From: Geomonas azotofigens
Lineage (GTDB): Bacteria > Desulfobacterota > Desulfuromonadia > Geobacterales > Geobacteraceae
Assembly (NCBI RefSeq): GCF_018919395.1
Contig: NZ_JAHLME010000004.1
Location: forward strand, 248,001-312,000
Direction: 5' to 3'
DNA length: 64,000 nucleotides
The notes under the pieces were generated by a model, which saw only the letters and a program-made list of their open reading frames with translations, had not been told where the DNA came from and did no database searches. The translations under genes were made by a program, and so were the position numbers. Positions 57,668-64,000 of the stretch are shown here, piece by piece. Within the stretch, counting starts at the first letter, position 1. Each line of letters begins with the position of its first letter.

Positions 57668-59895
57668 TCAGGCACAGCCAGTCCATACGCCGCAGCACCA
57701 CCCTGACCGCGGGGATCCTCTCCGCGGTGCTGACCGTGGTGCCGCCTGCGATCTACTTCGTGATGGCCTTCTCGCACATGACCGGGGTCATCGAGACGGA
57801 GGGGGAGATCAATGCGCGCGTGGTGGGGACGCTGGTGGTGGCCAACCCGAGGATGTGGGAGTTCGAGGAACTGCGCCTGAATGAGCTCCTGGCGCGGCGC
57901 TCCACGGAGACCGCGGAGAAGCGGGTCCTGTACAACCTGAAAGGGCAGGTGATCGCGGAGAGCTCGGACAAGATGCTGCCGCCGCTTCTTTCCAAGACCT
58001 TCCCGGTGCACGATGCGGGGCACCAGGTGGCCAACCTGGTGGTGTCGCGCTCGCTGGCCCCGACCCTCATGGTGACCGCGCTGCTCTTCTGCCTGGGGGC
58101 TCTTGCCGCCGGCTTCACCTTCTTCCGGCTGCGTACCGTGCCGCTGCGGGCCATCGAGAATGCCTACCGCAGCCTGAAACAAAGCGAGGAGAAGTACCGC
58201 TCGGTGTACGAGTCCCTCAACGAGGGGCTGGCCCTGTACCGGACCGTCCCCGGCAGCGGAACCGACATCGACCTGGTCCTGGCGGACATGAACCCGGCCG
58301 CCTCCTCCGTCTTCGGCTTCGGACGGGACGACATCGGCAAGAGCATCCTGCAGGTGCAGGGGGGGCTTTTCGCGCCGGTCCGGGAGGCGCTTCAGGGGGC
58401 GCCGGCCGAGGTGAGCCTGGAGCTGACACAGGAAGGGGCGGGTCGGGTCTTTGTCGTGAACGCCTTCCCGATGGGGGATGGCATGGTGGCGACCCTTTTG
58501 GAGGACGTCACCGAGAAGAAGCGGAGCGCGGAACAGCTCGAGCATCTCGCCTACTACGACAGCCTCACCGGGCTCTTGAACCGGCGCATGCTGCTGGACC
58601 GGATGGAGCACACCATCGGCATCGCGCAGCGCGAGGGGCTCAAGATGGCAACCCTCTTCTTCGACTTGAACGGCTTCAAGCCGATCAACGACACCATGGG
58701 GCACGAGGCGGGAGACCAGATCCTGATCGAGGTCGGGCGGCGCCTGAAGAGCTCGGTGCGCAAGAAGGACACCCTGGCGCGGCTGGGGGGGGACGAGTTC
58801 GTGGTGGTGGCGACCCTCGACACGGAGGACAACGCGAGCTGCATCGCGCAGAACCTGCTCAGGAAACTCTCCCCGGTGTACGAGGTTGGCGGGCGGGAGG
58901 TCTACGTTGGCGCCAGCATCGGCATCTCGGTCTACCCCGACGACGGCACCACCCCGGAGACCCTGCTCAAAAATGCCGACATCGCCATGTACAACGCCAA
59001 GAAACCGGGCGTCGAATTCTGCTTCTACAGCGCCCAGATGAACCAGAAGCTGCAGGAACGGACGCGGCTTGAGTTCGAGCTCTGGATGGCGCTGGAACGG
59101 GAGGAGTTCTTCCTGGAGTACCAGCCCATCATGGATGCCCGTACCGGCAGGATCGCCGCGGTGGAGGCGCTGGTGCGCTGGATGAGCCCGGAAAAGGGGC
59201 GGGTGATGCCCGATTCCTTCATCCCGCTCGCCGAGGCCACCGGGATCATCATCCCGCTGGGGGAGTGGGTGCTGAAGACCGCCTGTACCAAGCTCAGGCA
59301 ATGGCTCGATGCGGGGTGCCTGCCGCTCAGGATGTCGGTGAACATCTCGGGGTGTCAATTCATGCGCAGCGAGCTGTGCCGGCTGGTCGAGGAGGCGGCA
59401 GAGCAAACAGGCGTGGACCTGGCCCTCCTGGAACTGGAACTCACCGAGACCTGCCTGGTCAAGGACGTGGAGGAGACGGCCGCCAAGCTCTGGCACCTGA
59501 AGGGGCTCAACGTCTCCATCGGCATCGACGATTTCGGCACCGGCTATTCCTCGCTGCAATACTTGAAGAACTTCCCCATCGATCACCTGAAGATCGACCG
59601 CGCCTTCATCAGGAACGTCTGCGAGCTACCGGACGAGCGCGCCATCGTGGACGCCATCATCGGCATCGCCAAGGCGATGGAACTGCACGTGATCGCCGAG
59701 GGGGTTGAGACCCTGGACCAGGCAGAGTACCTGGCGCACCGGGGCTGCGACGAACTGCAGGGGTACTACTACCACCGCCCGCTCTCCGAGGAGCGGCTGC
59801 TCGAGGTGCTGCGGCAGGAGCGGGAACGTTTCGAGCAGGGATCGGGGGCGGGTGATGCCGTCATCGTCGGGGCGGTGCCGACGCAGCCGGTGTGA
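57664..59895 (+). CDS. Membrane PAS-GGDEF-EAL c-di-GMP signalling protein
   Basis: 743 residues. Two membrane helices (about 14-38 and 137-158) frame a ~100-residue periplasmic segment that could contact the PBP encoded by the overlapping gene. A PAS-like domain (RSVYESLNEGLALYRTVPGS, ADMNPAASSVFGF) leads to GGDEF (RLGGDEFVVVATL, intact, with DLNGFKPINDTMGHEAGDQIL) and EAL (AVEALVRWMSPEKG, LTETCLVKD, IDDFGTGYSSLQYLK, HVIAEGVET). Both catalytic motifs are intact, so synthesis and hydrolysis are both possible. Confidence 0.93.
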   Translation: MIRHSQSIRRSTTLTAGILSAVLTVVPPAIYFVMAFSHMTGVIETEGEINARVVGTLVVANPRMWEFEELRLNELLARRSTETAEKRVLYNLKGQVIAESSDKMLPPLLSKTFPVHDAGHQVANLVVSRSLAPTLMVTALLFCLGALAAGFTFFRLRTVPLRAIENAYRSLKQSEEKYRSVYESLNEGLALYRTVPGSGTDIDLVLADMNPAASSVFGFGRDDIGKSILQVQGGLFAPVREALQGAPAEVSLELTQEGAGRVFVVNAFPMGDGMVATLLEDVTEKKRSAEQLEHLAYYDSLTGLLNRRMLLDRMEHTIGIAQREGLKMATLFFDLNGFKPINDTMGHEAGDQILIEVGRRLKSSVRKKDTLARLGGDEFVVVATLDTEDNASCIAQNLLRKLSPVYEVGGREVYVGASIGISVYPDDGTTPETLLKNADIAMYNAKKPGVEFCFYSAQMNQKLQERTRLEFELWMALEREEFFLEYQPIMDARTGRIAAVEALVRWMSPEKGRVMPDSFIPLAEATGIIIPLGEWVLKTACTKLRQWLDAGCLPLRMSVNISGCQFMRSELCRLVEEAAEQTGVDLALLELELTETCLVKDVEETAAKLWHLKGLNVSIGIDDFGTGYSSLQYLKNFPIDHLKIDRAFIRNVCELPDERAIVDAIIGIAKAMELHVIAEGVETLDQAEYLAHRGCDELQGYYYHRPLSEERLLEVLRQERERFEQGSGAGDAVIVGAVPTQPV

Positions 59896-59914
59896 GCCGG
59901 CGGAGGGGAAAACG

Positions 59915-59949
59915 AAAAAAGGGGGCTCGCAAGAGTCCCCTTTTTTTTT
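59915..59949. terminator. Bidirectional intrinsic terminator
   Basis: AAAAAAGGGGGCTC and GAGTCCCCTTTTTT with loop GCAA; A and T runs on both sides. It can end the GGDEF-EAL transcript and the minus-strand zinc-ribbon/FAH transcript. Confidence 0.9.
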
Positions 59950-59970
59950 CTGGTTAAGGCTGATCTCACG

Positions 59971-60008
59971 CCACCCCCTCTCCCGGGAGAGGGGAGGTGG
60001 GAGGTGTG
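59971..60008. repeat. GC-rich dispersed repeat copy
   Basis: CCACCCCCTCTCCCGGGAGA then GGGGAGGTGGGAGGTG, another member of the family at 18347, 27287 and 31789. It lies between the terminator and the zinc-ribbon gene. Confidence 0.65.
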
Positions 60009-60023
60009 TGGTGGGATCTTCCT

Positions 60024-60167
60024 TTACTTGCAGCCGCACCCTTTGGAGTTGTCTCCGCTCAGGGGAAGCTTCTTGCCGCACTTCTGGCACCGCCAGAAGA
60101 GGCCACCTCAACCGGGCATGAGGATCATGAGCCCCTGGCAATCGGGGCAGCTTTTCTCGTTGCTCAT
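60024..60167 (-). CDS. Zinc-ribbon mini-protein with an in-frame UGA (possible selenoprotein)
   Basis: ATG 60167 has a perfect AGGAGG 7 bases upstream. The frame reads MSNEKSCPDCQGLMILMPG, then TGA at 60110-60108 (codon 20), then GGLFWRCQKCGKKLPLSGDN SKGCGCK to TAA. The two halves together make one zinc ribbon (CPDC...CQKC, as in topoisomerase C-terminal fingers) with a GCGCK tail; neither half alone makes sense. Eight bases after the UGA, CTTCTGGC-GGT-GCCAGAAG forms a perfect 8-bp stem with a GGU loop, like a bacterial SECIS. It could be a selenocysteine codon, readthrough, or a nonsense mutation (from TGG or CGA). Follows the FAH gene by 31 bases. Confidence 0.6.
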
Positions 60168-60198
60168 ATGCAAACCTCCTTTGTTGGCTAAAGCCTCT

Positions 60199-60855
60199 CT
60201 AGCGGACCGAAACGGCGATGCTCCCCACCCCGGCGATCTCGGCCACGACGCGGTCGCCGCTCTTGATCGGGCCGACCCCCGCGGGCGTGCCGGTCAGCAC
60301 CAGGTCCCCCGGCTCCAGCGTGAAGATGGAGGAGAGGTAGCTCAACAGCTCGGGGATGCGGTGGATCATGAGATCCGTACCGCCATCCTGGCGCTTCTCG
60401 CCGTTCACGGTGAGCGTGATGCGCAACTGGTGCGGGTCGGCCACCTGCGCTGCCGGGACGAACGGGGAGAGGGGGCAGGCGGTGTCGAACCCCTTGGCGA
60501 TGTCCCAGGGAAGCCCCTTCTTCTTGAGCTCCGCCTGCACGTCCCTGAGGGTCAGGTCGATGGCGACGGCGTAACCCGCCAGGTAGGAGAGGGCGTCGGC
60601 GGCGGGAATGTCGCGTCCCTTCCTGCCGATCAAAAGCGCCAGCTCGGCCTCGTGGTGGCAGTCGCTGGAATAGGCGGGGATCACGATCTCTTCCCCCGCG
60701 CCGATGACGCTGGTGGCGGGCTTGGTGAAGATCACCGGGCGTTCCGGGGTCTCGTTGCCGAGCTCCTTGATGTGGTCCGCGTAGTTGCGCCCGATGCAGA
60801 GGATCTTGCCGATCCGTACCGGCTCCGCGCTTCCGATCAGTTGTGCCGTCTTCAT
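60199..60855 (-). CDS. Fumarylacetoacetate hydrolase family protein
   Basis: 218 residues from ATG 60855 (AGGAGA upstream). FAH C-terminal-type domain: KILCIGRNYADHIKELGNE, PVIFTKPATSVIGAGEEIVIP, CHHEAELALLIGRKGRDI (metal Glu pair), GYAVAIDLTLRDVQAELKKKG, KGFDTACPLSPFV, LTGTPAGVGPIKSGD. Members include acylpyruvases, oxaloacetate decarboxylases and maleylpyruvate-type hydrolases; the short single-domain form suggests acylpyruvase or oxaloacetate decarboxylase activity, but the substrate cannot be fixed. Confidence 0.92.
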   Translation of the reverse strand: MKTAQLIGSAEPVRIGKILCIGRNYADHIKELGNETPERPVIFTKPATSVIGAGEEIVIPAYSSDCHHEAELALLIGRKGRDIPAADALSYLAGYAVAIDLTLRDVQAELKKKGLPWDIAKGFDTACPLSPFVPAAQVADPHQLRITLTVNGEKRQDGGTDLMIHRIPELLSYLSSIFTLEPGDLVLTGTPAGVGPIKSGDRVVAEIAGVGSIAVSVR

Positions 60856-60866
60856 GGTTCTCCTCT

Positions 60867-61820
60867 TCAGGCCGCCCTGACCTCGCTGGCAAGCCGGCAT
60901 CCCTGCCAGCTGCCGCGCCTTCTCAGCTCGTTGATCACGGCGTACCACATCTGGTTGTTTTTCAGGTTCCAATTGGGGGCGACCCGGATGGAAAGCGGCG
61001 CCGACCCGTACAGCCTTTGCACCGCGACCCGCGCCGGGAGCTCCTCCAGGAAGTCGCAGGCGGTCGCCACGTACTCGTCGATGCCGATCGGCTGCCAGCT
61101 CCCGTCCCGGTACATCTCGGCGAGCCTCGTGTTCTCCACCGCGTGCAGCTGGTGCAGCTTGACGGAGTTGACCGGCAGCGACGCGATCAGGCGCGCGGTC
61201 TTCAAAAAGCCGCTCCTGGTCTCCCCGGGGAAGCCGTAGATCAGGTGGGTGCAGATCTCCAGGCCGCGGCCGGAAAGCCGCTCCACCGCGTCCAGGTACT
61301 CGGCCAGGGTGTGCCCGCGGTTGATCCGGGAGAGGATGGCGTCATCCATCGACTGCAGCCCGAGCTCCACGCAGACGTAGTGCTCGCGCGCCAGGTCGGT
61401 CAGAAGCTCGATGGCGCCGGGGGAGAGCGAGTCGGGGCGGGTCCCCACCGAGATGCCGAGCACGTCGGGGTGGGCCAGGGCGCGCCGGTACAGCTCCGCG
61501 AGCTTCTCCACCGGCCCGTAGGTGTTGGTGTACTTCTGGAAATAGACGATGAACTTGTCGCTGCCGAGGCGTTCGCGGTGGTAGGCCATCCCCGCGGCCA
61601 TCTGCTCCTCGACCGGGATCAGGGCCTGGGTCTCCTTGGGGGAGAAGGAACTGTTGTCGCAGTAGATGCACCCGCCGGTGCCGCGGCTGCCGTCGCGGTT
61701 GGGGCAGGTGAAGCCGCCGTCGACGTTCACCTTGCTGACGCGGCAGCCGAAGCGGCGCCTGAGGTAGGAGCCGTAGGAGTTGATGCGCAGTTCGCTATGG
61801 ATCGGTTCGCCGACGGTCAT
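60867..61820 (-). CDS. TIGR01212 family radical SAM protein (YhcC-like)
   Basis: 317 residues. Starts INSYGSYLRRRFGCRVSKVNVDGGFTCPN; the cluster cysteines lie in FTCPNRDGSRGTGGCIYCDN, the widened C-x11-C-x2-C pattern of this family. Later motifs: GTRPDSLSP, VELGLQSMDDAILSRINRGH, THLIYGFPGETRSGF, LHQLHAVENTRLAEMY. The enzyme's reaction is unknown. Adjacent to thiE with no gap, so co-transcribed with the thiamine genes. Confidence 0.93.
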   Translation of the reverse strand: MTVGEPIHSELRINSYGSYLRRRFGCRVSKVNVDGGFTCPNRDGSRGTGGCIYCDNSSFSPKETQALIPVEEQMAAGMAYHRERLGSDKFIVYFQKYTNTYGPVEKLAELYRRALAHPDVLGISVGTRPDSLSPGAIELLTDLAREHYVCVELGLQSMDDAILSRINRGHTLAEYLDAVERLSGRGLEICTHLIYGFPGETRSGFLKTARLIASLPVNSVKLHQLHAVENTRLAEMYRDGSWQPIGIDEYVATACDFLEELPARVAVQRLYGSAPLSIRVAPNWNLKNNQMWYAVINELRRRGSWQGCRLASEVRAA

Positions 61821-62480
61821 CTAGTCGTTGTGCTCCTCGAGCGGGGGGAGCAGGGCCAGGAGCTTCTTGGCGGCCTCGCGCGGCTCCGGCGCGGAGAGTA
61901 TGGCGGAGATGAGGGCGATGCCGCGCACATCGCCGGCGACGGCCTCGGCACAGTTGTCCAGGTTCACCCCCCCCAGGGCGAACACCGGGATCTGCAGCAT
62001 CTGCGCCACCTTGTTCAGTTTCTCGATCCCCACCGGCTCGCCGTACTCGGCCTTGCTGGGGGTGTAGTAGACCGGGCCGAAGGTGATGAAATCGGCGCCC
62101 ATCTCCTGGGCGGTGATGGCCTGGGTCTGGTTGTGGCAGGATACCCCGATCAGCTTGCGCTCGCCCAGAAGCCGCCGCACCTTGTACAGCGGCAGGCTGG
62201 AGCTCCCGATGTGGACGCCGTCGGCGTCGACCGCCAGCGCCACGTCCACCCGGTCGTTCACGAAGAGCTTGGCGCCGTAGCGCGAGGTGAGGCGGCGCAG
62301 CTCCTGGGCCGTCTCGTAGAGTTCCTTGGTGCTGGTCCCCTTGTCCCTCAGCTGCACGGCGCGCACGCCCCCCCTCAAGGCCTCCTCGACCACGAACTCC
62401 AGGTTGCGCCCGAGGGTCTCGCCGCGCCCGGTGATCAGGTAGAGGTTGAAGTCTATCCAGGGGGAGTCGAGTCCTCTCAC
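61821..62480 (-). CDS. thiE: Thiamine-phosphate synthase
   Basis: 219 residues from GTG 62480, overlapping the thiG stop (GTGA). TIM-barrel motifs: [90 protein letters not shown]. It joins HMP-PP and thiazole phosphate. The longer upstream frame is a shadow of thiG. Confidence 0.96.
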   Translation of the reverse strand: MRGLDSPWIDFNLYLITGRGETLGRNLEFVVEEALRGGVRAVQLRDKGTSTKELYETAQELRRLTSRYGAKLFVNDRVDVALAVDADGVHIGSSSLPLYKVRRLLGERKLIGVSCHNQTQAITAQEMGADFITFGPVYYTPSKAEYGEPVGIEKLNKVAQMLQIPVFALGGVNLDNCAEAVAGDVRGIALISAILSAPEPREAAKKLLALLPPLEEHND

Positions 62481-63259
62481 GCGATCAGCCCCGCCAGCGG
62501 GGAGGATGCGGTGGCGTAGAGCTTCCTCGGGATGCGGCCGGCGCGGTAGGCGAGCCTGCCTGCCCTGACCGCGAGGTTCATCGCCTCGGCCATGGCGACC
62601 GGGTCCTGGGCACCGGCGATGGCGGTGTTCATGAGTACGCCGTCGCAGCCAAGCTCCATGGCGATGGCCGCGTCCGATGCGGTGCCGACGCCGGCATCCA
62701 CGATCACCGGGACCTTGACGGTCTCCAGGATGATCTGGATGTTGTACGGGTTGCGGATGCCGAGGCCCGAGCCGATGGGGGCCCCCAGCGGCATCACCGC
62801 GGCGCACCCCATGTCCTCCAGCTTCTTGCAGATGATGGGGTCGTCGCTCGTGTAGGGGAGCACGGTGAATCCCTCGGCGATCAGCACCTTGGCCGCCTTC
62901 AGGAGCTCCTCGTTGTTGGGGAAGAGCGTTTTCTCGTCACCGAGCACCTCGAGCTTGACGAAGTCGGAGAGCCCCGCCTCGCGGGCGAGCCGGCAGGTGC
63001 GGATGGCGTCCTCGGCGGTGTAGCAGCCGGCGGTGTTGGGGAGCAGGGTGTATTTCTTCAGGTCGATGTGGTCTAGGAGGGATTCCTTGCTCCGGTCCGA
63101 GATGTTCACCCTTCTCACCGCCACGGTGATGATCTGGGCGCCGGAGACCTCGATGGCGCGCACCATCTGCTGGAAGTCGGCGTACTTGCCGGTCCCCACC
63201 ATGAGGCGGGAGTCGAATTCGCGTCCTGCGATGACGAGCTTGTCACTTGTTAAAGGCAT
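62477..63259 (-). CDS. thiG: Thiazole synthase
   Basis: About 260 residues from ATG 63259 (GGAGAACA upstream; GTG 63262 is adjacent). [19 protein letters not shown], then ITVAVRRVN with its neighbouring Lys-rich [20 protein letters not shown] (Schiff-base region), [49 protein letters not shown]. It builds the thiazole ring from DXP, a dehydroglycine and ThiS thiocarboxylate. No thiH or thiO lies next to it, so the glycine source enzyme is elsewhere. Confidence 0.97.
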   Translation of the reverse strand: MPLTSDKLVIAGREFDSRLMVGTGKYADFQQMVRAIEVSGAQIITVAVRRVNISDRSKESLLDHIDLKKYTLLPNTAGCYTAEDAIRTCRLAREAGLSDFVKLEVLGDEKTLFPNNEELLKAAKVLIAEGFTVLPYTSDDPIICKKLEDMGCAAVMPLGAPIGSGLGIRNPYNIQIILETVKVPVIVDAGVGTASDAAIAMELGCDGVLMNTAIAGAQDPVAMAEAMNLAVRAGRLAYRAGRIPRKLYATASSPLAGLIA

Positions 63260-63366
63260 CACTGTTCTCCAATCGGTAGCGTCTTGTCAGATGGTCGGCT
63301 CGGTCCGGCGGCAGCGGGACCGGAAGGTGAGCGGGAGACGAGCGGACGGCCCGCGGCGGGAGATCT

Positions 63367-63576
63367 CTAGCCGCGGACGGCGCCCCCTCCCACGAAATGG
63401 ACGATCTCCAGGGCGTCCCCCTCCTTGAGCCGGGTGGTCTCGTACTGCGCCTTGGGGAGGATGTCCAGGTTCAGCTCGACCGCGACGCGGCGCGGGTCGA
63501 TGCCGAGGGAGACCAGGTACTGCTGAACCGTGAGGGGATCGATCGATACGGCTTCGCCGTTGGTGGTGATGTTCAC
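63367..63576 (-). CDS. thiS: Sulfur carrier protein ThiS with C-terminal extension
   Basis: 69 residues from GTG 63576 (CGGAG upstream). Ubiquitin-like fold: VNITTNGEAVSIDPLTVQQY, VAVELNLDILPKAQYETTRL, EGDALEIVHFVGGG. ThiS normally ends at Gly-Gly, which becomes the thiocarboxylate; here AVRG follows VGGG before the stop. Either a protease removes four residues, as for some other ThiS-like carriers, or the extension is tolerated some other way. It heads the thiS-thiG-thiE run. Confidence 0.88.
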   Translation of the reverse strand: MNITTNGEAVSIDPLTVQQYLVSLGIDPRRVAVELNLDILPKAQYETTRLKEGDALEIVHFVGGGAVRG

Positions 63577-63650
63577 TGCGGCTCCGGTACTGCGTGACGT
63601 TGAGGCTGGCCGGGCCGGACCGCGGTAAGAGCCGGGCCTGACCCGACCGT

Positions 63651-63679
63651 AAACTAACAATACGGCCCCTCGCTGTCAA
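63651..63679 (-). promoter_or_regulatory. Predicted promoter of the thiS-thiG-thiE operon
   Basis: On the minus strand TTGACA (63679-63674), 17 bases, TAGTTT (63656-63651). A leader of about 70 nt has no recognisable TPP riboswitch. Confidence 0.55.
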
Positions 63680-63715
63680 TCGTTTTCTTCCGCGCAGTTA
63701 AGCTCCGTGCGGGGT

Positions 63716-63752
63716 CCCGGGAGGGGGAGGGGGGAGGGGAGGGGGGAGGGGA
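63716..63752 (+). other. G-tract cluster with G-quadruplex potential
   Basis: Six runs of 3-6 G separated by single A (GGGAGGGGGAGGGGGGAGGG onward) on the plus strand, between the kinase stop and the thiS promoter. It partly resembles the GC-rich repeat family but lacks its palindrome. Confidence 0.7.
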
Positions 63753-63774
63753 AATGCCGGGTTTGTATACGGCT

Positions 63775-64000
63775 TCAGGCGCTTGCCGGTCCGGCCGGGT
63801 GTTGCCCCGTCGCCGGGGTCGGCGGGGAGGACGCGGCGGCTTCCGCCTCCGGCATGGGAAGCAGGATGGTGAAGGTGGTCCCGGCCCCCTCCTGGCTTTG
63901 CACCTCGATATGTCCGCCGTGCTCCTGGATGATGCCGTAGGATACCGACAGCCCGAGGCCGGTCCCCTTGTTGGACTTGGTGGTGAAGAAGGGGTCGAAA
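63775..64000 (-). CDS. Sensor histidine kinase, C-terminal part only
   Basis: The minus frame enters from the right edge and ends at TGA 63777-63775; 74 residues are visible. It is the end of an HATPase domain: [20 protein letters not shown] (F and G2 boxes), [30 protein letters not shown], then a Pro/Ala tail. This is the typical ending of NtrB-like or PAS-linked kinases. The sensor and H-box lie outside the window. Confidence 0.88.
   Translation of the reverse strand, partial: FDPFFTTKSNKGTGLGLSVSYGIIQEHGGHIEVQSQEGAGTTFTILLPMPEAEAAASSPPTPATGQHPAGPASA

Noticed and set aside
63577-63674. Possible TPP riboswitch before thiS
   Set aside because: The leader lacks the conserved CTGAGA and ACC-x-TGAACCTGA elements on the minus strand.

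Overview
The window is GC-rich, gene-dense chromosomal DNA that looks like a member of the Geobacterales (Geobacter/Geomonas/Citrifermentans type, Desulfuromonadota). This is inferred from gene content: CFI-box secreted proteins, DUF116 after def-fmt, a homocysteine methyltransferase/MTHFR fusion, many c-di-GMP and chemotaxis proteins, a NapH-like ferredoxin and a small siroheme reductase-like protein. No rRNA, tRNA, CRISPR array, phage or transposase was seen. Both ends cut through signalling genes: a PAS protein on the left and a histidine kinase on the right.

Layout. 1-9.6 kb holds envelope and proteostasis genes: rlpA-like, a CFI-box protein, a large TPR protein, hsp20-lon, then thiL and yjbQ. 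9.8-18.3 kb is metabolism: folK, a small transaldolase, DedA, CBS-pyrophosphatase, the HMT/MTHFR fusion, a sulfite/nitrite reductase-like protein, ttcA and a NapH-like protein. 18.5-21.6 kb (minus strand) is dksA-like, rimO, yajQ, lolA. 21.7-27.1 kb is a chemotaxis operon (cheR-mcp-cheW-cheY-cheA-cheC). 27.3-33 kb has an aminotransferase with a structured, terminator-ending leader, two small genes, a serine-for-cysteine thiolase-like protein and a flavoprotein. 33-37.3 kb is def-fmt-DUF116 plus two secreted enzymes. 37.3-40.9 kb is two-component signalling.

41.3-48.2 kb is the most distinctive region. It holds a periplasmic arylsulfate sulfotransferase (AssT) with its dedicated disulfide pair (DsbL, active site CPFC, and DsbI), followed on the same strand by a TlpA thioredoxin, a CcdA-type transporter, an exported rhodanese, an outer-membrane channel-like protein and a degenerate hemerythrin. 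The order puts an oxidising and a reducing thiol route beside a sulfur-transfer enzyme. A promoter overlapped by a 17-bp inverted repeat precedes it. A MerA-like reductase lies convergent to it.

49.7-56.6 kb is glyQS, ppdK, a cold-shock protein with a strong leader hairpin, and YaaR. 56.7-59.9 kb is a PBP/GGDEF-EAL pair behind a sigma-28-like promoter. 60-63.7 kb (minus strand) is a zinc-ribbon gene with an in-frame UGA, an FAH hydrolase, a TIGR01212 radical SAM protein, and thiS-thiG-thiE.

The strongest candidates for something undescribed are: (1) the zinc-ribbon gene at 60024-60167, whose in-frame UGA is followed by a SECIS-like hairpin; (2) the extended assT thiol operon and its operator; (3) a GC-rich intergenic repeat family with one copy inside thiL, read through in frame; (4) the structured leader RNA upstream of the aminotransferase. 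None could be tested by database search here.
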